64,000 nt of DNA from Streptomyces sp. SN-593. GTDB taxonomy: Bacteria > Actinomycetota > Actinomycetes > Streptomycetales > Streptomycetaceae. The DNA lies in the NCBI RefSeq assembly GCF_016756395.1, contig NZ_AP018365.1, positions 6,886,001 to 6,950,000 on the forward strand, read 5' to 3'. Positions 16,987 to 25,297 of the stretch are shown here, one piece after another (the stretch's first letter is position 1; every line of letters begins with the position of its first letter). A program made the position numbers and the translations under genes. Under the pieces are notes generated by a model, which was not told the origin of the DNA, ran no database searches, and was given only the letters and a program-made list of their open reading frames with translations.

Positions 16987-17873
16987 TGGCGACCGCGACC
17001 GAGACGGCCACCGTGTGGCGCGGCCCCGGCGTGTACAGCGCCGACGAACTGAGCCTGGAGCAATACCACGCCGACATCGTGCCCGGCGGGTCGCTGTCCA
17101 GCAGCGGCGCCCGGGCCTTGCTCGACCCCGGCTGCCCCGCCCAGTTCGACTACGACCGGCGGCAGCCGCAACTCCCGAAGAAGGAGTTCGAGATCGGCAC
17201 GGCCGTCCACTCCGTGCTCCTCGGCAGCGGCGCCGACCTGGTCGTGGTCGACGCGGAGATGTGGAACACCAAGGCCATCAAAGCCGAGGTCGCCGACATC
17301 CGCGCCGACGGGCACATCCCCCTCAAGCCGTCCGACATGCAGCAGGTCGCCGACATGGTCGCCGCCGTCCGCGCGCACCCCGTCGCCGGCCCCCTCTTCA
17401 CGCCCGGCAGCGGCACCCCGGAGCAGTCCCTGTACTGGATCGACCCTGACACCGGCGTCACCTGCCGGGTCCGTCCGGACTGGCTCAAGCACCTGCCTGA
17501 CCTGACTCTGTGCGTCGACTACAAGACCGCGGTCAAGGCGGACCCGGAGGCCGTGTCCAAGGCCATCGCGGAGCGCGGCTACCACCAGCAGGACGCCTTC
17601 TACATCGACGGCATCCAGCAGGTGCTCGGCCTGCCGGCCCGGTTCCTGTTCGTGTTCCAGTCCAAGACCGCCCCGTACCTGATCACCGTCCGGGAGTTGT
17701 CCGACGCGGACCGGGCCATCGGCCGCGCCAAGAACCAGCGGGCCCTGCGCATCTACGCCGAGTGCACCAAGACCGGCATCTGGCCCGACTGGACCGGGCC
17801 CACCGACTCCATCCCGTACATCTCGCTGCCCACCTGGGCGGCCACCCGCGAAGCCGAGGAGTACCTGAAGTGA
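16986..17873 (+). CDS. RecE-like exonuclease (PD-(D/E)XK fold)
   Basis: 295 residues. Active-site pattern of the RecE/lambda-exonuclease-like superfamily: GTAVHSVLL (His near 75), Glu near 147 (PEQSLYW), Asp near 165 (RVRPDWL) and the D-x-K strand VDYKTAV (Asp 178, Lys 180). The later YHQQDAFYIDGIQ gives the conserved Q-x3-Y element. Such enzymes resect one strand of duplex DNA 5' to 3'. It sits directly before a RecT-type annealing protein (GTGA overlap), the classic two-component phage recombination pair. Confidence 0.85.
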   Translation: MATATETATVWRGPGVYSADELSLEQYHADIVPGGSLSSSGARALLDPGCPAQFDYDRRQPQLPKKEFEIGTAVHSVLLGSGADLVVVDAEMWNTKAIKAEVADIRADGHIPLKPSDMQQVADMVAAVRAHPVAGPLFTPGSGTPEQSLYWIDPDTGVTCRVRPDWLKHLPDLTLCVDYKTAVKADPEAVSKAIAERGYHQQDAFYIDGIQQVLGLPARFLFVFQSKTAPYLITVRELSDADRAIGRAKNQRALRIYAECTKTGIWPDWTGPTDSIPYISLPTWAATREAEEYLK

Positions 17874-18739
17874 CCGAACTTGCCGTCCCCGAAGCCGCAC
17901 CCGTCGCCGCCCAGAACGGCAACGCCACGGCCCCGCAGCAGCAGATGTCCGCCGGAGCCGGCGCGCTCGTCGAGTGGGCGCAGCAGGCCGACATCGCCTA
18001 CCAGATGGCCCACAAGCTTGCCGCGACGAGCTTCGTCCCGCAGTCCCTGCGCGGCAAGCCCGGCGACGTCGCCGCCGCGATCCTCGCCGGTCAGGAGCTC
18101 GGCCTGAAGCCGATGGCGACGCTCAAGAGCATCGACGTCATCCAGGGGACACCGGCCCTGCGGGCGCACGCCATGCGGGGCATCTTGCAGAACAAGGGCC
18201 ACGAGATCGAACTGGTCGAGACGGACGAGCAGCACTGCGTGATGCGCGGGCGCCGGGCCGGCTCCGAGAACTGGCAGACCGTCGTATGGACGATCCAGCG
18301 CGCCGCGAAGCTCGGGCTGACCGGAAAGGGCGAGTGGAAGAAGCAGCCGCAGACGATGCTCGTGGCCCGCGCCACGGGCGAGATCTGCCGCCTGATCGCG
18401 TCGGACGCCCTGCACGGTATGCCCTACGCCGCGGAGGAACTGTCCGGGACGACGGAGTTGACCGTCGAGCAGGTCCGGGCGCCGCTGTCCGTCTCCGCGA
18501 TCACCGCCGCACCGACGCCCGCGGCCCAGCCCGAACCGCCGGTCGAGGAGTTCGTGGACCCGGAGGCGGACGACGCCGAGCACGCCGCGGCGGTCGCCGA
18601 GTTGGACGCGTTCGGCGCGGAGTACGAGGCCCCCGACATCCGCGGCGACGCGTTCCGCGAGTTGGGCCTGCCCGTCGAGGACGCGCCCGCGCAAGCCATC
18701 CGCGACCTCGTCACCAAGTGGCGCACCGCCGCCGCCTAA
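17870..18739 (+). CDS. recT: RecT-family single-strand annealing protein
   Basis: 289 residues from GTG 17870. The central domain has QMAHKLAATSFVPQSLRGKPGDVAAAILAGQELGLKPM, then SIDVIQGTPALRAHAMRGIL and TIQRAAKLGLTGKGEWKKQPQTMLVARATGEICRLIASDAL, the pattern of RecT/RecT-like phage recombinases. An acidic C-terminal tail (EEFVDPEADDAEH) fits annealing proteins. It pairs with the RecE-like exonuclease upstream. A strong hairpin follows the stop codon. Confidence 0.85.
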   Translation: MTELAVPEAAPVAAQNGNATAPQQQMSAGAGALVEWAQQADIAYQMAHKLAATSFVPQSLRGKPGDVAAAILAGQELGLKPMATLKSIDVIQGTPALRAHAMRGILQNKGHEIELVETDEQHCVMRGRRAGSENWQTVVWTIQRAAKLGLTGKGEWKKQPQTMLVARATGEICRLIASDALHGMPYAAEELSGTTELTVEQVRAPLSVSAITAAPTPAAQPEPPVEEFVDPEADDAEHAAAVAELDAFGAEYEAPDIRGDAFRELGLPVEDAPAQAIRDLVTKWRTAAA

Positions 18740-18753
18740 CCCACCCGCTGCAC

Positions 18754-18788
18754 GGCCGCCCCGCCCGCCGGTAACAGGCGGGGCGGCC
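18754..18788 (+). terminator. 12-bp GC hairpin after the recombination genes
   Basis: Perfect inverted repeat GGCCGCCCCGCC / GGCGGGGCGGCC with an 11-base loop, 15 bases after the RecT stop, then the AGGAG-type site of the next gene. No T-run, so it could be a processing or attenuation hairpin rather than a full terminator. Confidence 0.6.
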
Positions 18789-18808
18789 TCCGATCAGGAG
18801 ACCACACC

Positions 18809-19786
18809 ATGACCGAACCGCAAGCACTTCCCCCGACCGACATCGAGTCCCTGCGCAACGAACTCGACCGCACCCGCAACGAACTCGCCAAGTACGTCGG
18901 CCACGAGCCGACCGTCGCCGAAGAGATGCAGTACCTCAGCGAGGAGAACGAGCGCCTCCGCAAGATCGCCGCGTTCCTGCTGCTGGAGTACGCCGAGAAG
19001 AGCACCGTCGACCTCTGGGACGACGACCTCGACACGATGACCGGGCCGCTCGACATCGAGCCGTCACCGGACCGCAAGGAAACTACCCGCGTCACCTACA
19101 CCCGCGGCCCGGTCCGACCGCCGAAGCGCACCCGCAAGCCCATCAACCACCGCGCCGAGGCGGAGAAGCACGCCAGCCAGGCCGCACACCTCAAGAGCGA
19201 CCGGCGGCACCACCCGATCGACCCGATCGCCACCGACTTCCACCTGCGCATGGCCACGGTCCACGCCACCCTCGCCGCCGGCGAGACCACGGCCGCCAGT
19301 AGCACCGACATGCGAGACGCCCTCATCCTGCTGCGGCGCCGCGAGTACGCGATGCGCGACCTGGTGTCCACGCACATCGCCAAGGGCCTCGCCAGCAGGG
19401 AGAAGAACCGCTGGGGCGCAGCCCGCGCCCTCGCCCAGGGCCTCGACGAGGCCGACGCCAACATGGACGACCTCATCGACGCCCGACTCACCGACGACGG
19501 ATGGGACCCCCGATCCGCGTGGAAGGCAGTCGCCTCCGCTGTCCCCTCCGACGACCCGTGGGCGCCGACGCCCGACATCAGCGCCGACGTGCCCGAGCCG
19601 GTCCGCCGCGCCATCACCGAGCAACTCGTCCGCGCGCTGCTGGACCACGACGAGATCAACGGCGGCGAGTGGGCCCGGCGCCTCACGTGGGCGCTCAAGG
19701 GCGAGGGCATCGACCTCACCAGCGCCATCGAGAAGCGGATCTCCGACCTGACGCTCGGCCGCGACCCGTCCGAGCCCCCGTTCTAA
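18809..19786 (+). CDS. Hypothetical protein with N-terminal coiled coil
   Basis: 325 residues, ATG with CAGGAG upstream. Residues about 12-65 are a heptad-rich coiled coil (IESLRNELDRTRNELAKYV, MQYLSEENERLRKIAAFLL). A basic Pro/Arg linker follows, then a long helical region (ALILLRRREYAMRDLVSTHI, AITEQLVRALLDHDEINGGEWARRLTWALK). No enzyme motif. It stands as its own unit between two hairpins, so it may be translated independently of the RecT operon. Confidence 0.65.
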   Translation: MTEPQALPPTDIESLRNELDRTRNELAKYVGHEPTVAEEMQYLSEENERLRKIAAFLLLEYAEKSTVDLWDDDLDTMTGPLDIEPSPDRKETTRVTYTRGPVRPPKRTRKPINHRAEAEKHASQAAHLKSDRRHHPIDPIATDFHLRMATVHATLAAGETTAASSTDMRDALILLRRREYAMRDLVSTHIAKGLASREKNRWGAARALAQGLDEADANMDDLIDARLTDDGWDPRSAWKAVASAVPSDDPWAPTPDISADVPEPVRRAITEQLVRALLDHDEINGGEWARRLTWALKGEGIDLTSAIEKRISDLTLGRDPSEPPF

Positions 19787-19799
19787 CCCACCCGCAGAC

Positions 19800-19838
19800 G
19801 GGGCCGACCTGCCCGATCGAAGCAGGCAGGTCGGCCCC
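19800..19838 (+). terminator. 14-bp GC hairpin between genes
   Basis: GGGGCCGACCTGCC / GGCAGGTCGGCCCC, loop 11 bases, placed after the stop at 19786 and ending two bases before AAGGAG of the next gene. Same design as the hairpin at 18754. Confidence 0.6.
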
Positions 19839-19852
19839 GGAAGGAGCATCCC

Positions 19853-20650
19853 ATGAGCTGGCACAAGCGGCCCGCCCTGGCCTTCGACACCGAGACCACG
19901 GGGATCAACATCGAGTCCGACCGGATCGTGTCCGCCGCCGCCATCCACGTCTCCAGCGCCGGCGCCAAGGCCGCCACGTGGCTCGCCAACCCGGGGGTCG
20001 AGATCCCAGAGGCCGCCACTGCGGTCCACCACATCACCACCGAGCACGCCCGCGCCCACGGCCACCCCGCGAAGGACGTCATCGAGGACGTTGTCCATGT
20101 GATTGGAGAGGCCGTCCACGACGGCGTACCGATCGCCGGTCACAACGTCGTCTACGACCTGTCCATCCTTGACCGCGAGGCGCGCCGTCACCTCGGCTGC
20201 GGGCTCGATGGGGCATTCGACCTCACCCGTATCCGCGTCATCGACACCAGCGTCCTCGACAAGCACGTGCTGCCCCGCCGCCGTCGCGTGTCGGAGAAGC
20301 AGGGCGCCCGTCAACTCATCACCCTCGCGCAGGTCTACAGCCTCGGATGGGACGAGGGGGCCGCGCACGGCTCCGAGTACGACGCGCTGATGGCCGCGCG
20401 GATCGCGTACAGGATCGGGTCGTTGATCGAGATGCCGGCCGTGAAGCGCCCTGAGTTCGAGTTCGGCGAGTTCCAGCAGTTCGATCAGTTGCGCGGGTTG
20501 GACATCGACGCTCTGCACGACCGGCAGAGGGCGCTGGCCGTAGAGCAGGCGGCCGGTCTGGAGTCGTACTTCCGGCAGAAGGACCCGAACGCGGTGGTGG
20601 ATGGCCGCTGGCCGCTGATCCCCTTCACCACCGAGGGGACGTCCCGATGA
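19853..20650 (+). CDS. DnaQ-like 3'-5' exonuclease (DEDDh)
   Basis: 265 residues. Exo I FDTETTG (Asp 12, Glu 14), Exo II GHNVVYDLS (Asp near 102) and Exo III HGSEYDALMA (His near 172, Asp near 177) make a complete DEDDh site. The C-terminal 60 residues (FEFGEFQQFDQLRGLDIDALHDRQRALAVEQAAGLE) are helical and probably a partner-binding part. Likely trims 3' ends in recombination or replication. The start ATG has AAGGAG seven bases upstream. Confidence 0.88.
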   Translation: MSWHKRPALAFDTETTGINIESDRIVSAAAIHVSSAGAKAATWLANPGVEIPEAATAVHHITTEHARAHGHPAKDVIEDVVHVIGEAVHDGVPIAGHNVVYDLSILDREARRHLGCGLDGAFDLTRIRVIDTSVLDKHVLPRRRRVSEKQGARQLITLAQVYSLGWDEGAAHGSEYDALMAARIAYRIGSLIEMPAVKRPEFEFGEFQQFDQLRGLDIDALHDRQRALAVEQAAGLESYFRQKDPNAVVDGRWPLIPFTTEGTSR

Positions 20651-21081
20651 TGACCGACGAGCAGGCCACGCAAGCCGTGTGGGACCTGATGGGCCACGCC
20701 ATCGAAGGTCGCGGCGAGCAAGCCGCCCGGCTGCTGGCGGAGATCGGAGCGGACTCCGACGGCCCCCGAATGTACGGCATCTGCTGCGCCATTGCGGAGA
20801 TCGGCAAGGCCACCCTCCGGCAGCTCTACCCCCACATGACGTGGGGGCCCTCCGGCTACATGTGGGCGATGCAGCAGCTCGGCCCCGGCAGCCCGGCCGA
20901 CGTGTGGGCTGCGCGGTTCCTCGTCGCCTACGCCGACGGCGACAAGGCGAACGCGAACGCCCTGTGGAGCGCGGCAACGGCTGCCAGTGGCGACGAGCAC
21001 GTGGACTCGATCTGTGCACTCGTCACCACCGTCGCCGGGCTCGCCATCACGGCGCTCCGCAAGAAGCGCGGGGAGGCGTGA
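20647..21081 (+). CDS. Hypothetical helical protein
   Basis: 144 residues; ATGA overlap with the exonuclease stop. Helical repeats such as EQAARLLAEIGADSDGPRMYG and AARFLVAYADGDKANANALW suggest a small all-alpha fold. No motif recognised; translationally coupled to the exonuclease, so possibly its partner. Confidence 0.6.
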   Translation: MMTDEQATQAVWDLMGHAIEGRGEQAARLLAEIGADSDGPRMYGICCAIAEIGKATLRQLYPHMTWGPSGYMWAMQQLGPGSPADVWAARFLVAYADGDKANANALWSAATAASGDEHVDSICALVTTVAGLAITALRKKRGEA

Positions 21082-21311
21082 TGCAGACCGGCCACGCCCT
21101 CGTCGCCGTCATCTGCGTGATCGGCGCCCTCGCGTTCCTCGCCGCCGCAGTCGCCACCAACGGCCGCCGAGTCGAGACGCCGACCGGGCCCGCGCCCACC
21201 GCGTTCCGCTACTGCCCCGACGAGCAGCGCACCCGCGCCGCACTCCTGCACCCCGACGGCACCGCCCACTGCGGCGGCTGCGGCTGCCTCCTCGACCCGG
21301 CAGGTGACTGA
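21081..21311 (+). CDS. Single-span membrane protein with C-terminal Cys-rich motif
   Basis: 76 residues. Residues 5-26 are a clear membrane helix (ALVAVICVIGALAFLAAAVA); the tail carries FRYCPDEQRTRAALLHPDGTAHC and CGGCGCLLDP, a possible zinc ribbon on the cytoplasmic side. Overlapping start and stop with neighbours. Unknown role. Confidence 0.6.
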   Translation: MQTGHALVAVICVIGALAFLAAAVATNGRRVETPTGPAPTAFRYCPDEQRTRAALLHPDGTAHCGGCGCLLDPAGD

Positions 21312-21457
21312 TGTCCTCCAAGCCCCCGCGCGTCCCCGCCCCGGCAAAGGTCACCGAGCAGGACCGGGCCGCCGCCGTCCGCCTCATCTGCCGCACCGTC
21401 CCCGACCCGCGGCACGCCCGCACCATCATCGCCGCCCTCGGACTGGAGGAGAAGTGA
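21311..21457 (+). CDS. 48-residue hypothetical protein
   Basis: ATG one base after the previous stop begins, GTGA overlap with the next gene. Sequence MSSKPPRVPAPAKVTEQDR leads to a helical region (AVRLICRTVPDPRHARTII). The tight packing supports it as a real small gene. Confidence 0.55.
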   Translation: MSSKPPRVPAPAKVTEQDRAAAVRLICRTVPDPRHARTIIAALGLEEK

Positions 21458-21762
21458 CCACGCCCCTGCCCGGCATGCCCACCCCGCCCGCGCCGTCTGC
21501 CGACTACGAGACGTGGGCCGAGACCGTCCGTCCCGTGTACGCCGCCGCAGCCTCCACCGGCCGCACGTTCCTGTGCTGGCACATCGCCCGCGACCACCAC
21601 CTCCCCGACCCGCCCAACCCCAAGCGCGACTGGGCACGCCTCATGAGCGACCTCCACCGCGCCGGCCTCATCCGCCAGGACGGCTACGGCGAAGCCCGCG
21701 ACCACTCCGCCGTCCACGCCTGGCGCGGCACCCGCGCCGCCATGCAGGGGAGGGCAGCGTGA
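21454..21762 (+). CDS. Small winged-helix-like protein
   Basis: 102 residues, GTG start with GGAGGAG upstream. The segment WHIARDHHLPDPPNPKRDWARLMSDLHRAGLIRQDGYGEA reads like helix-turn-helix plus wing. Role unknown; probably DNA-binding. Confidence 0.5.
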   Translation: MTTPLPGMPTPPAPSADYETWAETVRPVYAAAASTGRTFLCWHIARDHHLPDPPNPKRDWARLMSDLHRAGLIRQDGYGEARDHSAVHAWRGTRAAMQGRAA

Positions 21763-22511
21763 CCACCGCCGTCCGGACCCCGCCCAGCCGCCGCTACATC
21801 AACCGCAAGCAGCGGGACCTCAACATCGCCCGCGGCATCCCCAACCGCGTCAACACCGCCATCGCCCGCGCCCACATCCTCGAACTCCGCAAAACCATGG
21901 GCTGGAACGCCATCGCCGCCGCCACCGGATGCAGCGCCTGCCACCTCCGCTACATCGCCGACGGACGCACCACCACCATCAACCGCGTCACCCACCAGAA
22001 GATCCTCCGCGCCAAGCCGGCTAGCACCAGCACCCGCGGCCTGTACATCGACGCCACCGGTACTCGCCGCCGCGTCCGCGCTCTCCAGGCCATCGGCTAC
22101 TCCCAGCAGGCCATCGCCGAAGCCGCCGACACTACGCAGCACCGCATCAGCGTCATCTCCCTCGGCGCCGAACGAGTCCGACAGAAGATCGCCGACAAGA
22201 TCGCCGACGCCTACCGGCAACTCGCCCACCACACCCCGCCCGACAACGCCTTCACCTGCCGCGCCCGCAACCACGCCGCCGCCCAGAAGTGGCTCACGCC
22301 CGACTTCTGGGAGGACTACGACCGGATCGACGACCCGCAGTTCGACCCGACCGCCACGCTCCCGACGAAGCAGATCCTCGCCGAGGACGCCCGCTGGTTC
22401 ATGGCCATGGACGGCCTCACCGTCACCCAGGCCGCCGACCGTCTCGGCCGGTCCGTCGGCTACATCCGCGACTGCCTCGACGAGTACCCCGAGCAGGGGG
22501 CCGCGGCATGA
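21759..22511 (+). CDS. Multi-HTH DNA-binding protein
   Basis: 250 residues, very basic N-terminus. At least three helix-turn-helix-like units: ILELRKTMGWNAIAAATGCSACHLRYIADGR (about 47-77), VRALQAIGYSQQAIAEAADTTQHRISVISLG (about 106-136) and AMDGLTVTQAADRLGRSVGYIRDCLDE (near the C-terminus). The second resembles the small protein encoded next. Probably an early or middle regulator. Confidence 0.65.
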   Translation: MTTAVRTPPSRRYINRKQRDLNIARGIPNRVNTAIARAHILELRKTMGWNAIAAATGCSACHLRYIADGRTTTINRVTHQKILRAKPASTSTRGLYIDATGTRRRVRALQAIGYSQQAIAEAADTTQHRISVISLGAERVRQKIADKIADAYRQLAHHTPPDNAFTCRARNHAAAQKWLTPDFWEDYDRIDDPQFDPTATLPTKQILAEDARWFMAMDGLTVTQAADRLGRSVGYIRDCLDEYPEQGAAA

Positions 22512-22819
22512 CCCTCGCCGACGCGGCCACGGCCCGTGACCAGCTCCGCGACCTCGCCACGCGTGGCTTCACCAGCGCGTGGCTCGCAGGACAGATAGGC
22601 GCCGACCGCCACCTCCTCACCCGCATCCGCTCCGGAGAACAGAAGCGCTCCTCCGCCTACGTCATCACCCGCATCCACCGGCTGTACCGCAGCCTCCACG
22701 ACACCACCGCCGACCAGCACGGCATCGCGCCCGGGCCCGTGGCCCGCACCCAGCTCATCGCCGGACGAGGCGGCTGGACCGCCATCCCACAACCGGCCGA
22801 CGAACCCGCCACCCACTGA
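22508..22819 (+). CDS. Small HTH protein, paralogue of a domain in the gene before
   Basis: 103 residues, ATGA overlap. LRDLATRGFTSAWLAGQIGADRHLLTRIRSGEQ followed by ITRIHRLYRSL lines up by eye with VRALQAIGYSQQAIAEAADTTQHRISVISLGA and IADAYRQL in the upstream protein, suggesting domain duplication. Likely DNA-binding. Confidence 0.6.
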   Translation: MTLADAATARDQLRDLATRGFTSAWLAGQIGADRHLLTRIRSGEQKRSSAYVITRIHRLYRSLHDTTADQHGIAPGPVARTQLIAGRGGWTAIPQPADEPATH

Positions 22820-22835
22820 CCCCGGGAGACCACCC

Positions 22836-23177
22836 ATGGGCTACTACCACTCCACCTACTTCGCCTACGGCATCCACATCCCTGTGGATGGCCCCGCCTG
22901 GGAAGAGTCGGAGCGCGCCGACGAGGAACTGCCGAAGATCAAGGCCGCCTGCCCGGACGTCGGCCACCTCGAAGCCGGCGACTACGACCGCGACCACTTC
23001 TTCCTCGTCACGAAGTGCCACTCGGTCGACCTCGGCCGATTCGAGCACGTCACCCCGCAGACCGCCACCCCGGAGCAGATCGCCGACTGGGACCAGCAAC
23101 TCATCGCCGCCGCCATGGCCCTCGGCTACAAGGACACCTCCGCGCCCGGCTGGCTCGTCGTCCCCGACCTGAGCTGA
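22836..23177 (+). CDS. Hypothetical protein
   Basis: 113 residues, ATG with GGGAGA upstream. Acidic, with several aromatic residues (YYHSTYFAYGIHIPVDG). Looks like a compact alpha/beta domain. No family recognised. A strong hairpin follows. Confidence 0.55.
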   Translation: MGYYHSTYFAYGIHIPVDGPAWEESERADEELPKIKAACPDVGHLEAGDYDRDHFFLVTKCHSVDLGRFEHVTPQTATPEQIADWDQQLIAAAMALGYKDTSAPGWLVVPDLS

Positions 23178-23185
23178 CCCGCACG

Positions 23186-23225
23186 CCGGCGGCCGGGCCG
23201 TGGCCACCACCGCCCCGGCCGCCGG
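23186..23225 (+). terminator. 12-bp GC hairpin upstream of the VWA gene
   Basis: CCGGCGGCCGGG (23186-23197) and CCCGGCCGCCGG (23214-23225), loop 16. Placed nine bases after a stop and about 20 bases before the next ribosome binding site. Confidence 0.55.
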
Positions 23226-23256
23226 ACATCACCCACCCTCACCTCTGGAGACCCGC

Positions 23257-23964
23257 ATGTCCCTGTTCCGCAAGTCCGCCACCGCCACCGCCCCGAGCGA
23301 GGCGCCGTCCGACCTCGTCAGCCTCATCAAGACCGCCGCCGTCAGCCTGGAGAAGACGGGCCTGTCCGGCCAGCGCGCCGCGGTGTACCTCGTCCTCGAC
23401 CACTCCGGCAGCATGACGTCCTTCTACCGCTCCGGGGCCGTCCAGCGCCTCGCCGAACAAGCCCTCGGCCTGTCCGCCAACCTCGACGACGACGGCACCG
23501 TCCCGGTCGTCTACTTCGGCTCCCGCGCCGAGGACCCCATCGACGTCCGTGTCGACAACTACGCCGGGATCATCGACCGCACCCACCCGAGCGTCCGGTG
23601 GGGCTCCACTGACTACGCCGCCGCCATGCGGGCCGTCGTCGCCGAACACCGAGCATCCGGGGCGACCGTGCCCGCGCTGGTCATCTTCCAGACCGACGGC
23701 TCACCCGACAACCAGGGCGACGCCGAACGCGAACTGCGCAACGCCAGCAACCAGCCGATCTTCTGGGCGTTCGTCGGCTTCGGCAACAACATCCACTTCC
23801 TGGAACAGCTCGACGAACTGCGCGGCCGGGCCGTCGACAACGCGTCGTTCTTCCACGCCCGCGACCCGCGCAACGTCACCGACGCCCAGCTCTACGACGG
23901 CATCACCCGCGAGTACGCCGCGTGGCTCACCGCCGCCACCACCGCAGGAATCGTCCACGCCTGA
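23257..23964 (+). CDS. VWA-domain protein (TerF-like)
   Basis: 235 residues. A von Willebrand A fold: the strand AAVYLVLDHSGSM carries the MIDAS D-x-S-x-S (Asp 48, Ser 50, Ser 52), with FGSRAEDP, a Thr in GSTDYAAAMRAVV and the Asp in VIFQTDGSPDNQGD completing the metal site. The length and the motif order resemble single-domain VWA proteins linked to tellurite-type stress genes, but no Ter partners are present. Cytoplasmic. Its place alone between two hairpins suggests independent expression. Confidence 0.75.
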   Translation: MSLFRKSATATAPSEAPSDLVSLIKTAAVSLEKTGLSGQRAAVYLVLDHSGSMTSFYRSGAVQRLAEQALGLSANLDDDGTVPVVYFGSRAEDPIDVRVDNYAGIIDRTHPSVRWGSTDYAAAMRAVVAEHRASGATVPALVIFQTDGSPDNQGDAERELRNASNQPIFWAFVGFGNNIHFLEQLDELRGRAVDNASFFHARDPRNVTDAQLYDGITREYAAWLTAATTAGIVHA

Positions 23965-23972
23965 CCCACCCC

Positions 23973-23999
23973 GGCCCGGGGCGACCACCGCCCCGGGCC
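23973..23999 (+). terminator. 11-bp GC hairpin after the VWA gene
   Basis: GGCCCGGGGCG / CGCCCCGGGCC with a five-base loop (ACCAC), nine bases after the VWA stop and before the GAGAGGAG site of the next gene. Confidence 0.6.
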
Positions 24000-24035
24000 A
24001 GCACAAAGCCCCGCACACTGAGAGGAGCGCACGCC

Positions 24036-25295
24036 GTGCTGAACAACCAGATCATCGTCACGGACGACGGTCTTGACGCCTGCGCTCACAGGAACGATCA
24101 CGGCGTCATCGACGCCGCACTCCTCGCCGGGGCCGAGTGGCAGCAGCTCCGGGAACGGAGCGCCAGGGCAGGCGGGGCGACCAAAGCCAGGCTCATCAAG
24201 TGCGCCAAGTGTTGGTTGAAGTACGGCTCGGAGCAGTGGCTGAGCCCGAAGGTGAACCACGTCGGTACCCGCATCCTCGCCCACCAGGCCGGCGAGGGTC
24301 GCGCCGATCACGACTACGAACCGGTCGAGACGCCAGAGCATCGGGCGTACAACAACCGTGCCTTCCGTATCGGCGACGACGAGGGCTACAACCCGCGCAA
24401 AGAAGCGTGGGCGTCGAACATGAAGACGCGCGCCGATGTCCTCCTCACGGGCACCCTCGCCATCGCCTACGAACACCAGCACTCGCCGTTCAGCGCTACC
24501 GGCCGCTACAGCGCGCCTGAGCGAACTCGGCTCGCCACCGCTGTCGGCCGCACCCCAATGTGGCACGCCACCAGCGACAAGGTGCGCGGCCAGGTGCCGA
24601 TCCTCCGCACTGACGGCGGTCTTCCGCCCCAGGTGATCGAGAACCCGAACTACCGCCACGAGTTCCGCGGCGGCGTCTACCGCATCGAGATCTACACCTG
24701 CGACGTCCGGTGGGGCCACGAGTGTCCGGACGGCAAGTTCAGCGGCTGCGGCAAGCCCCACGCCCGCGGACAGGTCACGGCAGCCAACTTGGACGACATC
24801 ATCCGTGGCGCGCCCGTCGCCAAGTTCATGCCCATGTACGACGTCCAGGTCATTCGCGCGCCCCGCTTCTTCTGGACCGACGCCGCTTCCTACGTCCAAT
24901 ACCTCGCCTACGTCGGCGCCCCCCTTGAACTGGCGCCACAGCCTGGTGGCGCACTGCTCGACAAGCAGGCGAGCCGGCGCGGACTCCGCAGCGGCCACTC
25001 TCAAAGCAAAGAAGCCCAGCTAGAGGCGTTGCGCGAGCAAGCGGTGGTTCTCTCGCGGCCGAAAGACCCGGCCCCCGTCCCACCTGCTGCGGCAACTGCC
25101 GTCTCTCGTCCGACGGACGGCTCGTGCTCGCACTGGGTCGGCGCGGAACGTCGCTACTGCCGTGAAAGCGTCGGCGTCCGCCACTACCTGCCCGGCATGC
25201 GCTGCCCGGCCCACACCCCCGCCCGCTTGAAGGGCCAGCCCGAACCGCCGGAGATGCCCGGCTGGGGCGCGGGAAGTCGGGGGGATCGCCAGTGA
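24036..25295 (+). CDS. CoiA-like nuclease-domain protein
   Basis: 419 residues from GTG 24036 (GAGAGGAG upstream). An N-terminal Cys pair (CAKCWLKYG) and HVGTRILAHQAGE precede TRADVLLTGTLAIAYEHQHSPFS, which matches the CoiA-type PD-(D/E)XK core (R-x-D-V-x-L followed by I-A-x-E-x-Q-x-S). Metal-binding elements follow (CDVRWGHECPDGKFSGCGKPH; C-terminal CSHWVGAERRYCRE and CPAH). CoiA is a competence-linked factor; phage copies have no established role, and DNA-end processing or recombination is the likely use. Confidence 0.65.
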   Translation: MLNNQIIVTDDGLDACAHRNDHGVIDAALLAGAEWQQLRERSARAGGATKARLIKCAKCWLKYGSEQWLSPKVNHVGTRILAHQAGEGRADHDYEPVETPEHRAYNNRAFRIGDDEGYNPRKEAWASNMKTRADVLLTGTLAIAYEHQHSPFSATGRYSAPERTRLATAVGRTPMWHATSDKVRGQVPILRTDGGLPPQVIENPNYRHEFRGGVYRIEIYTCDVRWGHECPDGKFSGCGKPHARGQVTAANLDDIIRGAPVAKFMPMYDVQVIRAPRFFWTDAASYVQYLAYVGAPLELAPQPGGALLDKQASRRGLRSGHSQSKEAQLEALREQAVVLSRPKDPAPVPPAAATAVSRPTDGSCSHWVGAERRYCRESVGVRHYLPGMRCPAHTPARLKGQPEPPEMPGWGAGSRGDRQ

Positions 25296-25297
25296 TG

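Noticed and set aside
23257..25295. VWA protein and neighbour as a tellurite-resistance or Ter-type defence locus
   Set aside because: No TerC/TerD-like or other Ter genes are present; the VWA gene stands alone between hairpins.
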